From Pseudomonadota bacterium (GTDB lineage: Bacteria; Pseudomonadota; Gammaproteobacteria; Xanthomonadales; Rhodanobacteraceae): a stretch of DNA of 64,000 nt. The translations under genes were made by a program, and so were the position numbers. Each line of letters opens with the position of its first letter. The stretch's first letter is position 1. Below are positions 53,952-64,000 of the stretch, piece after piece. Under the pieces are notes generated by a model, which made no database searches, was not told the DNA's origin, and was given only the letters and a program-made list of their open reading frames with translations. Location: positions 79,421 to 143,420 of the forward strand of contig JAFEFS010000091.1 of assembly GCA_018240465.1 (NCBI GenBank), given 5' to 3'.

Positions 53952-54806
53952 TCAAGCGAAAATCCGCTGGCGCAGCCACTTCGTCGCGATCCACTTCTCG
54001 CCCGCTGCGACCGGCGCGCCGGCGTGCAGGGTTTTGCTCGCCGGTTCCGGCCGCGGATAGCTGAAGAACACCGCGTTGCCCTGCTGCGGCAGCACCGACA
54101 GGCCCACATCGGGGAACGTCGTCGCACCGCCGTTCTGCGGCGTGTTCAGGTACATGATCAGGCTGGCCACGCGCTGGCCGCCGCGACGGGTCAGCGCCGG
54201 CGTGCCGGGGTCGGCAGGGTCGAAGTAGTCGTAGTGCGGCTCGTACTCGGCGCCGGGCTGGTAGTTGAGCACCTGCAGGCCTTCGCCATTTTCGGCGGGC
54301 CAGTTCAGCAACCTCGCGATGCGCTCCTCGATGCGCATGTGCAACTCGCTCTCGGCACGCTGGAAGAACATGCCCTGGCTCGTGCGCGCGGTGTCGACCT
54401 GGTAGGTGCCGGTCTGCCGGTTGACCGTTTCCGAACGTGCCATGCGCGGCTTCGCCGCTTCGATCAACGCGGCGCATTCCTCGGCGCTGAGCAGACCGCC
54501 GAACACGACCACGCGCGGCGACTTCAGTTCGACGAGCACCTGCACCTCGCGGTCGCCCGCAGCGAGCGACAACGGCATCTTCGCGATATCGGGCTCGGGC
54601 ATGCCCTCGGCGGGGCGGTCGTTCGCTTCGACCGCGACGCGTGCCCGAGTGTTCTCGGCGACGACGACGGCAAGCGCATCGCGCGCGGCCTTGCGCTGCC
54701 AGCCGGCCGCCATCAGCTCCGCGATCACCTGCTCGCTGCCCGCGCCGGCAAGCGTGCGATTGAGGATCCACTGCTTGGCTTCGGCGGTGACGCTCGTTCG
54801 GCTCAT
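53952..54806 (-). CDS. prolyl-4-hydroxylase-like 2-oxoglutarate/Fe(II) oxygenase
   Basis: This 284-residue cytoplasmic protein has the prolyl 4-hydroxylase alpha-subunit fold. The iron ligands His191, Asp193 (EPHYDYFDP) and His261 (KTLHAGAPV) and the 2-oxoglutarate lysine Lys271 (GEKWIATKW) are all present, so it should be active. The N-terminal 50 residues form a helical module (AKQWILNRTLAGAG and AELMAAGWQRKAARDALAV) of unknown role. It lies between rodA and mltB in the wall-elongation cluster, on the same strand, with 79 and 27 bp gaps. The substrate is unknown; a protein target is likely for the family. Confidence 0.88.
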   Translation of the reverse strand: MSRTSVTAEAKQWILNRTLAGAGSEQVIAELMAAGWQRKAARDALAVVVAENTRARVAVEANDRPAEGMPEPDIAKMPLSLAAGDREVQVLVELKSPRVVVFGGLLSAEECAALIEAAKPRMARSETVNRQTGTYQVDTARTSQGMFFQRAESELHMRIEERIARLLNWPAENGEGLQVLNYQPGAEYEPHYDYFDPADPGTPALTRRGGQRVASLIMYLNTPQNGGATTFPDVGLSVLPQQGNAVFFSYPRPEPASKTLHAGAPVAAGEKWIATKWLRQRIFA

Positions 54807-54833
54807 GTCGCTAGTGTATCCGCACGTCCGGCG

Positions 54834-55958
54834 TCAATGCGGGGATCTTCGGTAATTGTGGATCGCCATCAGCATGCCGAATCCGGCAAGCAGCGCCACA
54901 ACCGAGGTACCGCCGTAACTGATCAGCGGCATCGGCACGCCGACCACGGGCAGGATGCCGGCGACCATGCCGCCATTGACCATGACGTAGACGAAGAACG
55001 ACATGCTGATCGAGCCGGCGAGCAGACGCGAGTAGGTGTCGCGCGCGTTCGCCGCGATCATCAGGCCGCGGCCGACGATGAAGATGTAGAGCGCGATCAC
55101 GGCGGCGACACCTATCAGGCCCCATTCCTCGGAGAGCACGGCGAAGGCAAAGTCGGTCGTATGCTCCGGCAGGAATTCGAGCGCCGACTGCGTGCCGTGC
55201 TGCCAGCCCTTGCCCCAGAGGCCGCCCGAGCCGACCGCAATCTCGCTTTGCATGATGTGCCAGCCATCGCCCAGGCGGTCGGCGGCCGGATCGAGGAAGG
55301 TGAACAGGCGCTTCTTCTGGTAGTCGTGCATGAAGTGCCAGGCGACGGGCGCCACCGCGGCGGCGGCGGCGGCAACGAGACCGATGCGCCACCAGGCCAT
55401 GCCGGCGAGAAAGATCACGAACATGCCGCTGGCGACGACGAGCAGCGCGGTGCCGAGGTCGGGCTGCTTGGCGATCAAACCGGCCGGCAGCGCGATCAGC
55501 GCGCCGACGATCGCGAGCGAGGAAAATTTCGGCGGCAGCTCACCCCGGCTCAGCACCCACGCGGCCATCATCGGCATGGTCAGTTTCGCCAGCTCGGACG
55601 GCTGGAATCGGAGCACCTTCAGGTCCAGCCAGCGATGCGCGCCGCGACCTTCACCGAGCACGGCGACGACGAGCAGCAGGAACACGCTGCCCGCGTACAG
55701 CCACGGCGTCCACTTGCGCAGGCTCTGCGGCGACACGCGCGACAGCAGCACCATCAGCACCGCGCCGAGCACGAAGCGCACGCCCTGATTGAGCGCGACC
55801 TTCGTATCCGGAGCCCCCGCGCTGTACAGGTTGACGAGGCCGACGCAGGCGAGCAGGACCAGCGCCAGCGCGAGCGGCCAGTCCAGCGTCGGCGCACGCA
55901 GCCAGCGTCGCGCGAACAGGCGCAGGCGCGGGCCGAGCTGGTCGAAGTCGAACATCAT
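54834..55958 (-). CDS. rodA: RodA (MrdB) peptidoglycan glycosyltransferase
   Basis: This 374-residue SEDS protein polymerises lipid II for the lateral wall with PBP2. About ten membrane helices are visible, with the SEDS hallmarks LDLKVLRFQPSELAKLTMP and GVPMPLISYGGTSVVALLAG. It begins at one of two adjacent ATG codons (55958, 55955) that overlap the mrdA stop, so the two partners are translationally coupled. Confidence 0.96.
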   Translation of the reverse strand: MMFDFDQLGPRLRLFARRWLRAPTLDWPLALALVLLACVGLVNLYSAGAPDTKVALNQGVRFVLGAVLMVLLSRVSPQSLRKWTPWLYAGSVFLLLVVAVLGEGRGAHRWLDLKVLRFQPSELAKLTMPMMAAWVLSRGELPPKFSSLAIVGALIALPAGLIAKQPDLGTALLVVASGMFVIFLAGMAWWRIGLVAAAAAAVAPVAWHFMHDYQKKRLFTFLDPAADRLGDGWHIMQSEIAVGSGGLWGKGWQHGTQSALEFLPEHTTDFAFAVLSEEWGLIGVAAVIALYIFIVGRGLMIAANARDTYSRLLAGSISMSFFVYVMVNGGMVAGILPVVGVPMPLISYGGTSVVALLAGFGMLMAIHNYRRSPH

Positions 55959-57853
55959 TGTTGCGCAACCTTCGCCGGAGTTGCGGGCGCGTCGTCGTCA
56001 TACTTGAGCCAGGCGTCGAGGATCTTGCGCGCGATCGGCGCGGCGTCGGAGGCGCCGCTCTTGCCGGCTTCGAGCGCGACGACGACGGCGACACGCGGCT
56101 CCTCCGCCGGAGTGAAGCATTCGAACAACACCTGATGGCGCTCGGCCGACGAAGTCGCGATCGTGGTCCAGGTTTCGTCGTAGCGTGAGTAGCGCTCGGC
56201 GGTGCCGGTCTTGCCGGCGATTGCATAGGGGAACTCCTTGCCCAGCCCGCTGACCGTGCTCGGCGGCGGCCCGTTCACCGCCAGCCACATGCCTTCCTCG
56301 ATCGCCTTCCAGGTGCCGGGGCGCGTGCCTACGCTCGGCCCCGGCATCGGCAACGGCGCCGGTTGCACCGGCGCGCCGATGCCGGATTGCGTCGCACGCA
56401 GCACGTGCGGCGGCCGGTTCGCACCCTTCGCCGCGATGATGGTGAGCGCATGCGCAAGCTGGATCGGCGTCACCACCCAGAAGCCCTGACCGAAGCCGAC
56501 GTTGACGGTATAACCGGCATACCAGGGCTGGTTGCGCGTCGCGCGCAGCCATTCGGCGGAAGGCAGCACGCCGGAGGCCTCGCCGGCGACATCGATGCCG
56601 GTCTTCGCGCCGAAGCCGAATTTGCCCATGAAGCCGCTGAAACGGTCGATGCCGAGCTCGTAAGCCAGCGAGTAGAAATAAGTGTTGACCGACCAGGCCA
56701 GCGCGAGCTTGAGGTCGACGCGGCCGGCGGGAAAATCGTCGCGGTAGCCGCGCGCCTGACCCGGGATGTGGTATTCGCCGGTCGAGACGACGGTGTCCGA
56801 GGGCGTGCGCACGCCGAGTTCCAGTCCGGCGGCGGCGGCATAGGGTTTGATCGTCGAGCCGGGAATGAAGCCGCCGGCAATCGCGCGGTTGAGCAGCGGC
56901 TTGCGCGGATCCTGGGTCAGCTCGGTGTAGTCGGCCTGGCCGATGCCGTTGACGAACAGGTTGCCATCGAAGTCGGGCTCGCTGACCATCGCAAGCACCT
57001 CGCCGTTGCGCGGATCGATCGCGACCACGGCACCGAGGCGACCGCCGAGCGCTTCCTCGGCCGCGCGCTGCAGGCGCGAATCGATCGACAGGTACAGATT
57101 CTTGCCCGGTGTCGGCGCTACGCGTTCGAGCGTACGCATGACACGTCCGCCGACGTTGACCTCGACCGTTTCGCTGCCCGGCTTGCCGTGCAGTTCGTCC
57201 TCGTACCAGCGCTCGACGCCCGTCTTGCCGATATGCGTGGTGCCGGCATAGTCGTTCGCATCGAGCTTGACCAGCTCGTTCATGTCAATGCGGCCGACGT
57301 AGCCGACCGTGTGCGCGAACAGCGAGCGCAGCGGGTAGGCGCGGGTCAGGTAGGGCACGACCTCGACGCCGGGAAAACGCCAGCGGTCGACCGCGAAGCG
57401 CGCGATCTCGTCTTCGCTGAGCTTGAGCCGCAGCGGCACGCTCTCGAACGCCTTCTTCTTCGCGCGCGCGATCTTGAAGCGTTCGATGTCGTCGGCGCTG
57501 ATCGCGACGACGTCGCCGAGTTCGGCGAGCAGCTTGTCGAGCCCCCCGGGGCCACCCGCCACGGCCTCGGGCACGACTTCGAGACGGAACGCGGCAATGT
57601 TGTCGGCGAGCAGCACTCCGTTGCGGTCGTAGATCAGGCCGCGGCTCGGCGCGACACTGCGCACCGAGATGCGCTGCTGATCCGAGGTCTGCGCGAATTG
57701 CGTGCCGCGATAGATCTGCAGGAACACGTAGCGTGAGACGAGCGCGGCAAGGCAGAGCACAATGATGAGGAAGCCGACGATCGCGCGTGCGCGGAACGCT
57801 TCCGCATCGGCGCGGCCGTTGCGCAGCTGCATGCGCGCGCCGGTCAGATTCAT
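55955..57853 (-). CDS. mrdA: penicillin-binding protein 2
   Basis: This 632-residue transpeptidase cross-links the lateral wall with RodA. After one membrane helix (about 23-45) come the pedestal domain and the transpeptidase domain with Ser333/Lys336 (PGSTIKPY), the SVN motif in AWSVNTYFY and KTGT in AGKTGTAERY. The start is uncertain: the ATG at 57853 follows the mreD stop directly, and an ATG at 57862 overlaps it; either gives a normal protein. The C-terminal tail is charged. Confidence 0.95.
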   Translation of the reverse strand: MNLTGARMQLRNGRADAEAFRARAIVGFLIIVLCLAALVSRYVFLQIYRGTQFAQTSDQQRISVRSVAPSRGLIYDRNGVLLADNIAAFRLEVVPEAVAGGPGGLDKLLAELGDVVAISADDIERFKIARAKKKAFESVPLRLKLSEDEIARFAVDRWRFPGVEVVPYLTRAYPLRSLFAHTVGYVGRIDMNELVKLDANDYAGTTHIGKTGVERWYEDELHGKPGSETVEVNVGGRVMRTLERVAPTPGKNLYLSIDSRLQRAAEEALGGRLGAVVAIDPRNGEVLAMVSEPDFDGNLFVNGIGQADYTELTQDPRKPLLNRAIAGGFIPGSTIKPYAAAAGLELGVRTPSDTVVSTGEYHIPGQARGYRDDFPAGRVDLKLALAWSVNTYFYSLAYELGIDRFSGFMGKFGFGAKTGIDVAGEASGVLPSAEWLRATRNQPWYAGYTVNVGFGQGFWVVTPIQLAHALTIIAAKGANRPPHVLRATQSGIGAPVQPAPLPMPGPSVGTRPGTWKAIEEGMWLAVNGPPPSTVSGLGKEFPYAIAGKTGTAERYSRYDETWTTIATSSAERHQVLFECFTPAEEPRVAVVVALEAGKSGASDAAPIARKILDAWLKYDDDAPATPAKVAQQ

Positions 57854-57854
57854 C

Positions 57855-58343
57855 TCAGGCATCACCGGCGCGCAGGCGCGCGCGCAAGTCGTCAAGCAGC
57901 AGGAACAGCCATGGCCAGGCGAGCATGCCGGCTACGGGCGCGAACCAGAAATCGAGGCCCGGCGGCGGATCGCCGGAGATTGCGTGCACCATGAGATACA
58001 CGACGCGATCGTTGAGCAGCAGCGCGAGCACGGCCAGGGTCTGCTGCCAGACCGGGAAGAAGCGCAGGCGCGAGCGGAAGCGCAGCACGATGAAGCAGAG
58101 TATGCAAAGCCGCAGCGCCTGTTCGCCGAGCACCTCGCCGCCGAGCAGATCGGCGACGAGACCGAGCGCGAAGCACAAGCCCAGCGGCACGCGCTCGGGC
58201 AGCTCGATCATCCAGTAGATCAGCACCAGCGCGAGCCAGTACGGCTTGAACGGCAACAGCACGGCGGGCAACGGCGCGAGCTGGAACACGAAGCTCGCGG
58301 CGATACCGCCCCAGAACAGCCAGTTGAGGCCACGGACGCGCAT
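57855..58343 (-). CDS. mreD: rod-shape protein MreD
   Basis: This 162-residue protein has five or six membrane helices and few conserved residues, as usual for MreD; it bridges MreBC and the wall synthases. The ATG at 58343 (MRVRGLNWLFWG) gives the typical length; a TTG at 58367 in the same frame would add eight residues. It sits between mreC and mrdA, with small gaps or overlaps. Confidence 0.92.
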   Translation of the reverse strand: MRVRGLNWLFWGGIAASFVFQLAPLPAVLLPFKPYWLALVLIYWMIELPERVPLGLCFALGLVADLLGGEVLGEQALRLCILCFIVLRFRSRLRFFPVWQQTLAVLALLLNDRVVYLMVHAISGDPPPGLDFWFAPVAGMLAWPWLFLLLDDLRARLRAGDA

Positions 58344-58404
58344 CAGGAGCCGCTCCGCGGCCGGCAAGCGCTGCGCAGTGCGCGATGCGCGGAGAAGAGC
58401 TTCA

Positions 58405-59424
58405 TCATGGCTGCGCTTCCCCGCGCTTTTGCTTCGTGCCTTCCGCGCTCATCACCGACGGCGCACCGCTCCCTGCCTTCTGTTCACCACCCACCGCGTC
58501 CTGCGCCGCCGGTTCGTCGCTGCCCTTGAGCGACACGGGCGGGCCCACTTCCTCGGCCGGCGCGGGCGGGCCGACCGGATTGGCGAGTTCGTGCAACACG
58601 AGCACCTCGGCGCTGCGGTCGAGCGCGGCGTCTGGCGTAGCCTTGGCGGCAGCGAACATTCCGGTCGCGTCGTTGCCGACCGAACGGATCACGCCAACCG
58701 GAAAATCCGCCGGGAAGCGCCCGCCGAGACCGGAGGTGACGAGCTTGTCGCCGACCTTCACGTCGGCACTGGTCGGGATATTCGGCAGTTCCAGCGTGTC
58801 GAGCGTGCCGTTGCCGCGCGCGATCGTGCGCAGGCCCGTACGTTCGATGCGCACCGGCACCGCATGCGACTTGTCGCTGATCAGCAGCACGGTGCAGCTG
58901 CGCGGACGCACCTCGACGATCTGGCCGACCAGGCCGCGTGCGTCGATCACCGGTTGGCCTACCTTGATGCCATTGTCGCTGCCGAGGTCGAGCAAGATCG
59001 TGTGGCGCCGGTACGGGCCGAAGTCGATGTCGATCACGCGCGCGAGCTGCACCGACAGGCCGAGGGTCTTCTGCACCGAGAGCAGCTCCTGCAGGCGCTG
59101 GTTCTGTTCCTGCACGACCTCGACGCGACGCAGACGGGTCTGCGCGAGCAGCAGCTGGCGACTCAGTTCGGCGTTCTGTTCGCTCAAGGCACGCCGGTCG
59201 GCGAGCGCCAAGCGCGCGTCGCGCGCGAGCTCCGACGGTGCCGCGGCGAGCCGCCAGACCGGCTCGACGACGATGCTGGCAGCGGCGCGCAGGTGTTCGA
59301 GCCAGTCGCCGCGGCGATCGGCGATCATCAGCGCGATGGCGATGACGAGATAGACGACCAGACGCAGCGTGCCTGATGCGCCTTCGCCGAACAGGGGAGC
59401 CGTGTTGTTGGCGGGGATGGCCAT
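58405..59424 (-). CDS. mreC: rod-shape protein MreC
   Basis: This 339-residue membrane-anchored periplasmic protein activates PBP2/RodA. It has one helix (about 21-37), a coiled coil (about 70-110; LSEQNAELSRQLLLAQTRLR) and the two beta-barrels of MreC (ARVIDIDFGPYRRHTILLDL, then DLGGRF-like repeats with VTSGLGGRFPADFPVGV). The C-terminal 70 residues are a low-complexity proline/alanine/glutamate tail that E. coli MreC lacks. The ATG at 59424 follows CGAGAG. Confidence 0.93.
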   Translation of the reverse strand: MAIPANNTAPLFGEGASGTLRLVVYLVIAIALMIADRRGDWLEHLRAAASIVVEPVWRLAAAPSELARDARLALADRRALSEQNAELSRQLLLAQTRLRRVEVVQEQNQRLQELLSVQKTLGLSVQLARVIDIDFGPYRRHTILLDLGSDNGIKVGQPVIDARGLVGQIVEVRPRSCTVLLISDKSHAVPVRIERTGLRTIARGNGTLDTLELPNIPTSADVKVGDKLVTSGLGGRFPADFPVGVIRSVGNDATGMFAAAKATPDAALDRSAEVLVLHELANPVGPPAPAEEVGPPVSLKGSDEPAAQDAVGGEQKAGSGAPSVMSAEGTKQKRGEAQP

Positions 59425-59427
59425 CTC

Positions 59428-59512
59428 TCGGGGTTCGGGACTCGGGGCCGGCAAAATCACGAGCCTCGCTCTGCTCTGCTCGAGTCCCGGATCCCGGGTC
59501 CCGAGTCCCGGC
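59428..59512. repeat. inverted CTCGGGA/TCCCGAG repeats between mreB and mreC
   Basis: One arm (59428-59451) is CTCGGGG/TTCGGGACTCGGGG-like; the other (59480-59512) is its inverted form with GAGTCCCGGATCCCGGGTCC. The unit is the same as in the lipB start at 49936-49967. The mreB-mreC message would fold here into a long stem. Confidence 0.75.
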
Positions 59513-59517
59513 TGCCA

Positions 59518-60663
<1,146 letters not shown>

Positions 60664-60726
60664 TTAAATATCGGGTTTTGTTGGGCGTTCGACGTGAAGT
60701 CGCACGCAAACGGACAACTCCGGCGC

Positions 60727-62388
60727 ATGACTACGGCAAGCAAATCCAGCGGCATTTCCTTCCATCACCCGATCGCGTTCTGGCTCGGCTGCGCGCTGAT
60801 CACTCTGGGCGTGTTCTCGCACGGGCCGATGCTCGCGATGGGCGCGCACATGCACTACCACCTCGCCGGCATGCCGATGGACACGACGATGCTGGTCGGC
60901 ATGGCGCTGATTCCGCTCGGCCTTGCCTTGTCGATCTATGGCCTGATGCCACGCTTCGCACAGATGCGCGAGTCGATGCAATCCGTGCACGATCATGCCT
61001 GGTTCCACATCGCCGACCGCGTACCGCTCAACCGCGAGCACTGGACACTGGTGATCGTGCTCATCGTCGCGCTCGCGATCGACGTGATGAAACCGGCCAC
61101 GCTCGGCTTCGTCATTCCGGGCATGACCGTCGAATACGAGATAACCAAGCAGACCGCGGCCAAGCTCGCGTTATGGGCGCTGATCGGCACGACGGTCGGG
61201 TCCGTCGTCTGGGGCCGGCTCGGCGACCTGTTCGGCCGCCGCGCGGCGGTCCTGCTGTCGGCGCTGATGTTCATGGCGACCGCGATCTGCGGCGCGATGC
61301 CGTCGTTCGAGTGGAACCTCGCGATGTGCTTCCTCATGGGCGCGTCGGCCGGCGGCCTGCTGCCGATCGCGTTCACGCTGATGGCCGAAGCGATCCCGGC
61401 CGCCCACCGCGGCTGGCTGCTCGTCGCGCTCGGCGGCGTCGGCACTTCGGCCGGCTATCTCGCCGCGGCCGGCGCGGCCGCGTTGCTTGAGCCCGTGTTC
61501 AGCTGGCGCTCGCTGTGGCTGCTCAATCTGCCGACCGGCGCGATCATCCTGCTGCTCAACCACTGGATTCCCGAATCACCGCGCTTCCTCGCCAGTCAAG
61601 GCCTGGAAAACGAAGCGCGCGCGGTGCTGCTCAAGTTCTCCGGCGCACACACGGCTGGCGAGGCGCGCGCGGCGATCGAGCGTGACGCGGACACGGCGCC
61701 GGGCGCACCGGAAATCGATGCGCCGCTCGGCCGCGGCGGCCTGCGCGCGTTGCTGCGCGGCCGCCAGGCGGGCATCACCTGGGGCTTGATCGTCTGCGGC
61801 CTCGGTTGGGGCCTGGCGAATTTCGGCTTCGTGCTCTGGCTGCCGGTCAACCTCGTCCAGCTCGGCATCGATGCCAAAGCAACGAGCACCCTGCTTGCGG
61901 GATCGGCTGTACTCGCGTTGCCGGGCATCGGCCTCGTCGTCTGGCTCTATCATCGCTGGAGCGCGGTGAGGACACTGGTCCTGTTCATCGCGTTGTCGGC
62001 GCTCGCCTTGCTGGTGTTCTGCGCGCTCGCCACGTTCGAAGTGCGTTCGGCCGCGGCGGTGACTACGGCGACGGTCGCGTTGCTGGTCAGCACCAGCGGC
62101 GTGATCGCGATGCTGATTCCGTACGCCGCGGAAATCTATCCCGTGCATTGTCGCGGCACCGGAGCGGGCCTGATCGCGGCAAGCTCGAAGTTCGGCGGCA
62201 TCCTCGGCGCCGGCCTCGGCGTCGCCGGCTTTTTCGAGCATTTCGCGCTCTCGGCGGTACTGATCGCGCTGCCGCTCGCGATATCCGGCGGCATGCTGTT
62301 GCGCCGGGGCATCGAGACGCGCGGAATCCGGCTCGAGGACATCCAGGCCCGGCTCGCGCGCTCCGCGGCGGCATCGCCTCCGACCTGA
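60727..62388 (+). CDS. MFS transporter, metabolite:proton symporter type
   Basis: This 553-residue inner-membrane carrier has about 12-14 helices. GRLGDLFGRRAAVLLSALMF carries the MFS loop 2-3 motif, and ESPRFLASQGLENEARAVL matches the sugar-porter/SV2-like group. The first two helices and a His/Met-rich loop (MGAHMHYHLAGMPM, about 38-51) form an unusual N-terminal extension before the MFS core. I chose the ATG at 60727 because the longer frame crosses the mreB promoter. It diverges from mreB; the substrate is unknown. Confidence 0.85.
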   Translation: MTTASKSSGISFHHPIAFWLGCALITLGVFSHGPMLAMGAHMHYHLAGMPMDTTMLVGMALIPLGLALSIYGLMPRFAQMRESMQSVHDHAWFHIADRVPLNREHWTLVIVLIVALAIDVMKPATLGFVIPGMTVEYEITKQTAAKLALWALIGTTVGSVVWGRLGDLFGRRAAVLLSALMFMATAICGAMPSFEWNLAMCFLMGASAGGLLPIAFTLMAEAIPAAHRGWLLVALGGVGTSAGYLAAAGAAALLEPVFSWRSLWLLNLPTGAIILLLNHWIPESPRFLASQGLENEARAVLLKFSGAHTAGEARAAIERDADTAPGAPEIDAPLGRGGLRALLRGRQAGITWGLIVCGLGWGLANFGFVLWLPVNLVQLGIDAKATSTLLAGSAVLALPGIGLVVWLYHRWSAVRTLVLFIALSALALLVFCALATFEVRSAAAVTTATVALLVSTSGVIAMLIPYAAEIYPVHCRGTGAGLIAASSKFGGILGAGLGVAGFFEHFALSAVLIALPLAISGGMLLRRGIETRGIRLEDIQARLARSAAASPPT

Positions 62389-62452
62389 GCGCCGGCAACC
62401 CCGGCGGTGGCGGTCGATATGTTATCTTCGCGTTCCTTCCGGGGTTTTTCGC

Positions 62453-62740
62453 ATGTCCATCGACACCGCCACCGTGCGCCACATCGCCCGCCTTGCCCGG
62501 CTCGCCGTCGGCGAGGACGAGTTGGCGCCGGTCGCCGGTGAATTGAGCCGCGTGCTCGACCTCGCCGACCAGCTCGCCGCAGCGCGCATCGACGGCATCG
62601 CGCCTCTTGCGCATCCGCACGAGCAGACGCTGGCCTGGCGCGCCGATGCGGTGACCGAAACCGATCGCGCCGAAACATTTCTCGCCCTCGCGCCCGACGC
62701 GCGCGCGGGCCTTTATCTCGTTCCCAAAGTTCTCGAATAA
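62453..62740 (+). CDS. gatC: Asp/Glu-tRNA amidotransferase subunit C
   Basis: This 95-residue subunit wraps around and stabilises GatA in the enzyme that turns misacylated Glu-tRNA(Gln) or Asp-tRNA(Asn) into Gln- or Asn-tRNA. The family segments [19 protein letters not shown] and a central LDLADQL helix, then the C-terminal end [20 protein letters not shown], are intact. It lies 5 bp upstream of gatA. Confidence 0.95.
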   Translation: MSIDTATVRHIARLARLAVGEDELAPVAGELSRVLDLADQLAAARIDGIAPLAHPHEQTLAWRADAVTETDRAETFLALAPDARAGLYLVPKVLE

Positions 62741-62745
62741 GCGGC

Positions 62746-64000
62746 ATGAGCTCTTCGATCACGCAACTCGCGCAGACGCTGCGTGAGCGCAGAACCTCGG
62801 CAGTCGAATTGACCCGGCAGGCCATCGCCAGAGCGAAGAAGCTGGCCGGTCTCAATGCGCTGATCACGCTCGACGAAGCCGGCGCACTGGCCGCCGCCGA
62901 GCGCGCGGACGCTGCGCTTGCCACGAATCCCGCATCCGTATTGGCCGGCATTCCGTTCGCGCACAAGGACATCTTCTGCACGAACGGGCTGCGCACGACC
63001 TGCGCCTCGCGCATGCTCGAGACGTTCGTGCCGCCATACGACGCGACCGTGGTTGCCAAACTCGGCGACGCGCAGGCCGTCTCGATCGGCAAGGCGAACA
63101 TGGACGAGTTCGCGATGGGCTCCTCGAACGAGAATTCGTTCCACGGTGCGGTGAAGAATCCGTGGGACACGACGCGCGTGCCGGGTGGTTCGTCGGGCGG
63201 CTCGGCCGCGGCCGTCGCCGCCGGCATCGTGCCGTTCGCGACCGGCACCGACACCGGCGGCTCGATCCGCCAGCCGGCCGCGTTCTGCGGCGTCACCGGT
63301 TTGAAGCCCACCTACGGCCGCGTCTCGCGCTTCGGCATGATCGCGTTCGCGTCGAGCCTCGACACGGCCAGCGTGCTGGCGCGCAGCGCCGAGGATTGCG
63401 CGCAGGTGCTCGCCGCCATGGCCGGGCACGATGCGCGCGATGCGACGAGCGCGAATCGCCTCGTCGACGACTATGTCGGCGCGCTGGCGAAGCCGCTGGC
63501 CGGTCTGCGCATCGGCGTCGCGCGCGAATACTTCGGCGCCGGCATCGATGCGGGCGTCGGCGCGGTGGTGCAGGCCGCGCTCGGGGAATACGAAAAACTC
63601 GGCGCAACGCTCGTCGATGTTTCGCTGGCGAACGCCGCGCTCGCGATCCCGGCCTACTACGTGATCGCGCCGGCCGAAGCATCGAGCAATCTCGCGCGTT
63701 TCGACGGTGTGCGTTACGGCCACCGCTGCGCCGATCCGAAGTCGCTCGAGGACCTGTACACGCGCACGCGCGCCGAAGGCTTCGGCGCCGAGGTGAAGCG
63801 CCGCATTCTCGTCGGCACCTACGCGCTGTCGGCCGGCTACTACGATGCGTACTACCTGCGCGCGCAGCGCGTGCGCCGGCTGATCGCGAACGATTTCAAC
63901 GAGGCGTTCAAAACCGTCGACGTGATCGCCGGGCCGACCACGCCGAGCGTCGCGTTCAAGCTCGGCGAGAAGTCATCCGATCCACTCGCGATGTACGCGG
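62746..64000 (+). CDS. gatA: Asp/Glu-tRNA amidotransferase subunit A, N-terminal part (runs off the window)
   Basis: The first 418 residues of the glutaminase subunit are present; the rest lies past the window. The Ser-cisSer-Lys triad of amidase-signature enzymes is visible: Lys74 (FAHKDIF), Ser149 (PGGSSGGSA) and Ser173 (DTGGSIRQP). The ATG at 62746 gives [12 protein letters not shown], a normal start. It is coupled to gatC. Confidence 0.95.
   Translation, partial: MSSSITQLAQTLRERRTSAVELTRQAIARAKKLAGLNALITLDEAGALAAAERADAALATNPASVLAGIPFAHKDIFCTNGLRTTCASRMLETFVPPYDATVVAKLGDAQAVSIGKANMDEFAMGSSNENSFHGAVKNPWDTTRVPGGSSGGSAAAVAAGIVPFATGTDTGGSIRQPAAFCGVTGLKPTYGRVSRFGMIAFASSLDTASVLARSAEDCAQVLAAMAGHDARDATSANRLVDDYVGALAKPLAGLRIGVAREYFGAGIDAGVGAVVQAALGEYEKLGATLVDVSLANAALAIPAYYVIAPAEASSNLARFDGVRYGHRCADPKSLEDLYTRTRAEGFGAEVKRRILVGTYALSAGYYDAYYLRAQRVRRLIANDFNEAFKTVDVIAGPTTPSVAFKLGEKSSDPLAMYA

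Overview
The window is high-G+C DNA that looks like a chromosome segment of a gammaproteobacterium of the order Xanthomonadales (Lysobacterales). The evidence is the family-level match of most proteins, the glnK-ubiK-comM neighbourhood, the mreBCD-mrdA-rodA-mltB-rlpA-dacA-ybeD-lipB-lipA order, a glucan locus built around a TonB-dependent receptor, and the palindromic intergenic repeats. The genus cannot be fixed from the sequence alone. Most of the window is core chromosome. The accessory character lies in the glucan locus, a signalling pair and a few small unknown genes. I saw no rRNA, tRNA, CRISPR array, prophage or intact insertion sequence.

Layout. 1-3318: a cut-off MocR/GntR-type regulator, gabT and a divergent class III CoA-transferase, which suggest omega-amino acid/glutarate catabolism. 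3500-3839: the wreck of an IS1595-type transposase. 3979-9054 (minus): an aa3 cytochrome c oxidase operon (ctaC, ctaD, a small membrane protein, ctaG, ctaE) plus a DUF2244 gene. 9244-26951: an alpha-glucan utilisation locus with a GH13 alpha-glucosidase, a six-hairpin glycosidase-like protein, an MFS sugar transporter, a GH31 alpha-glucosidase, a TonB-dependent receptor, a cation:proton antiporter, a DUF6445 protein, a large lipoprotein joining a GH13 amylase to an esterase, and a LacI-type regulator. A shared palindromic operator sits exactly 28 nt upstream of a TANGCT -10 box at three of its promoters. 27120-30302: putA.

30743-36388: a Ser/Thr kinase with TPRs converges, with a 3-bp gap, on an FHA-GGDEF protein; then comM and ubiK. 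36608-44335: a nitrogen module of PII (glnK), gltB, gltD and an aromatic aminotransferase. 44435-48202: a small unknown secreted protein, a SHOCT-domain protein and the Prc protease. 48240-60564 (minus): lipoate genes lipA and lipB, ybeD, and the cell-elongation cluster dacA, rlpA, mltB, rodA, mrdA, mreD, mreC, mreB, interrupted by a prolyl-4-hydroxylase-like gene. 60727-64000: an MFS transporter, gatC and the first part of gatA.

How the parts work together. In the glucan locus, surface and periplasmic enzymes would cut maltodextrins, the TonB receptor and MFS carrier would import them, the cytoplasmic GH13 enzyme would finish the job, and the LacI protein would control the set. PII, GOGAT and the aminotransferase join nitrogen sensing, glutamate synthesis and amino-group transfer. 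The mre/mrd cluster builds and trims the lateral cell wall.
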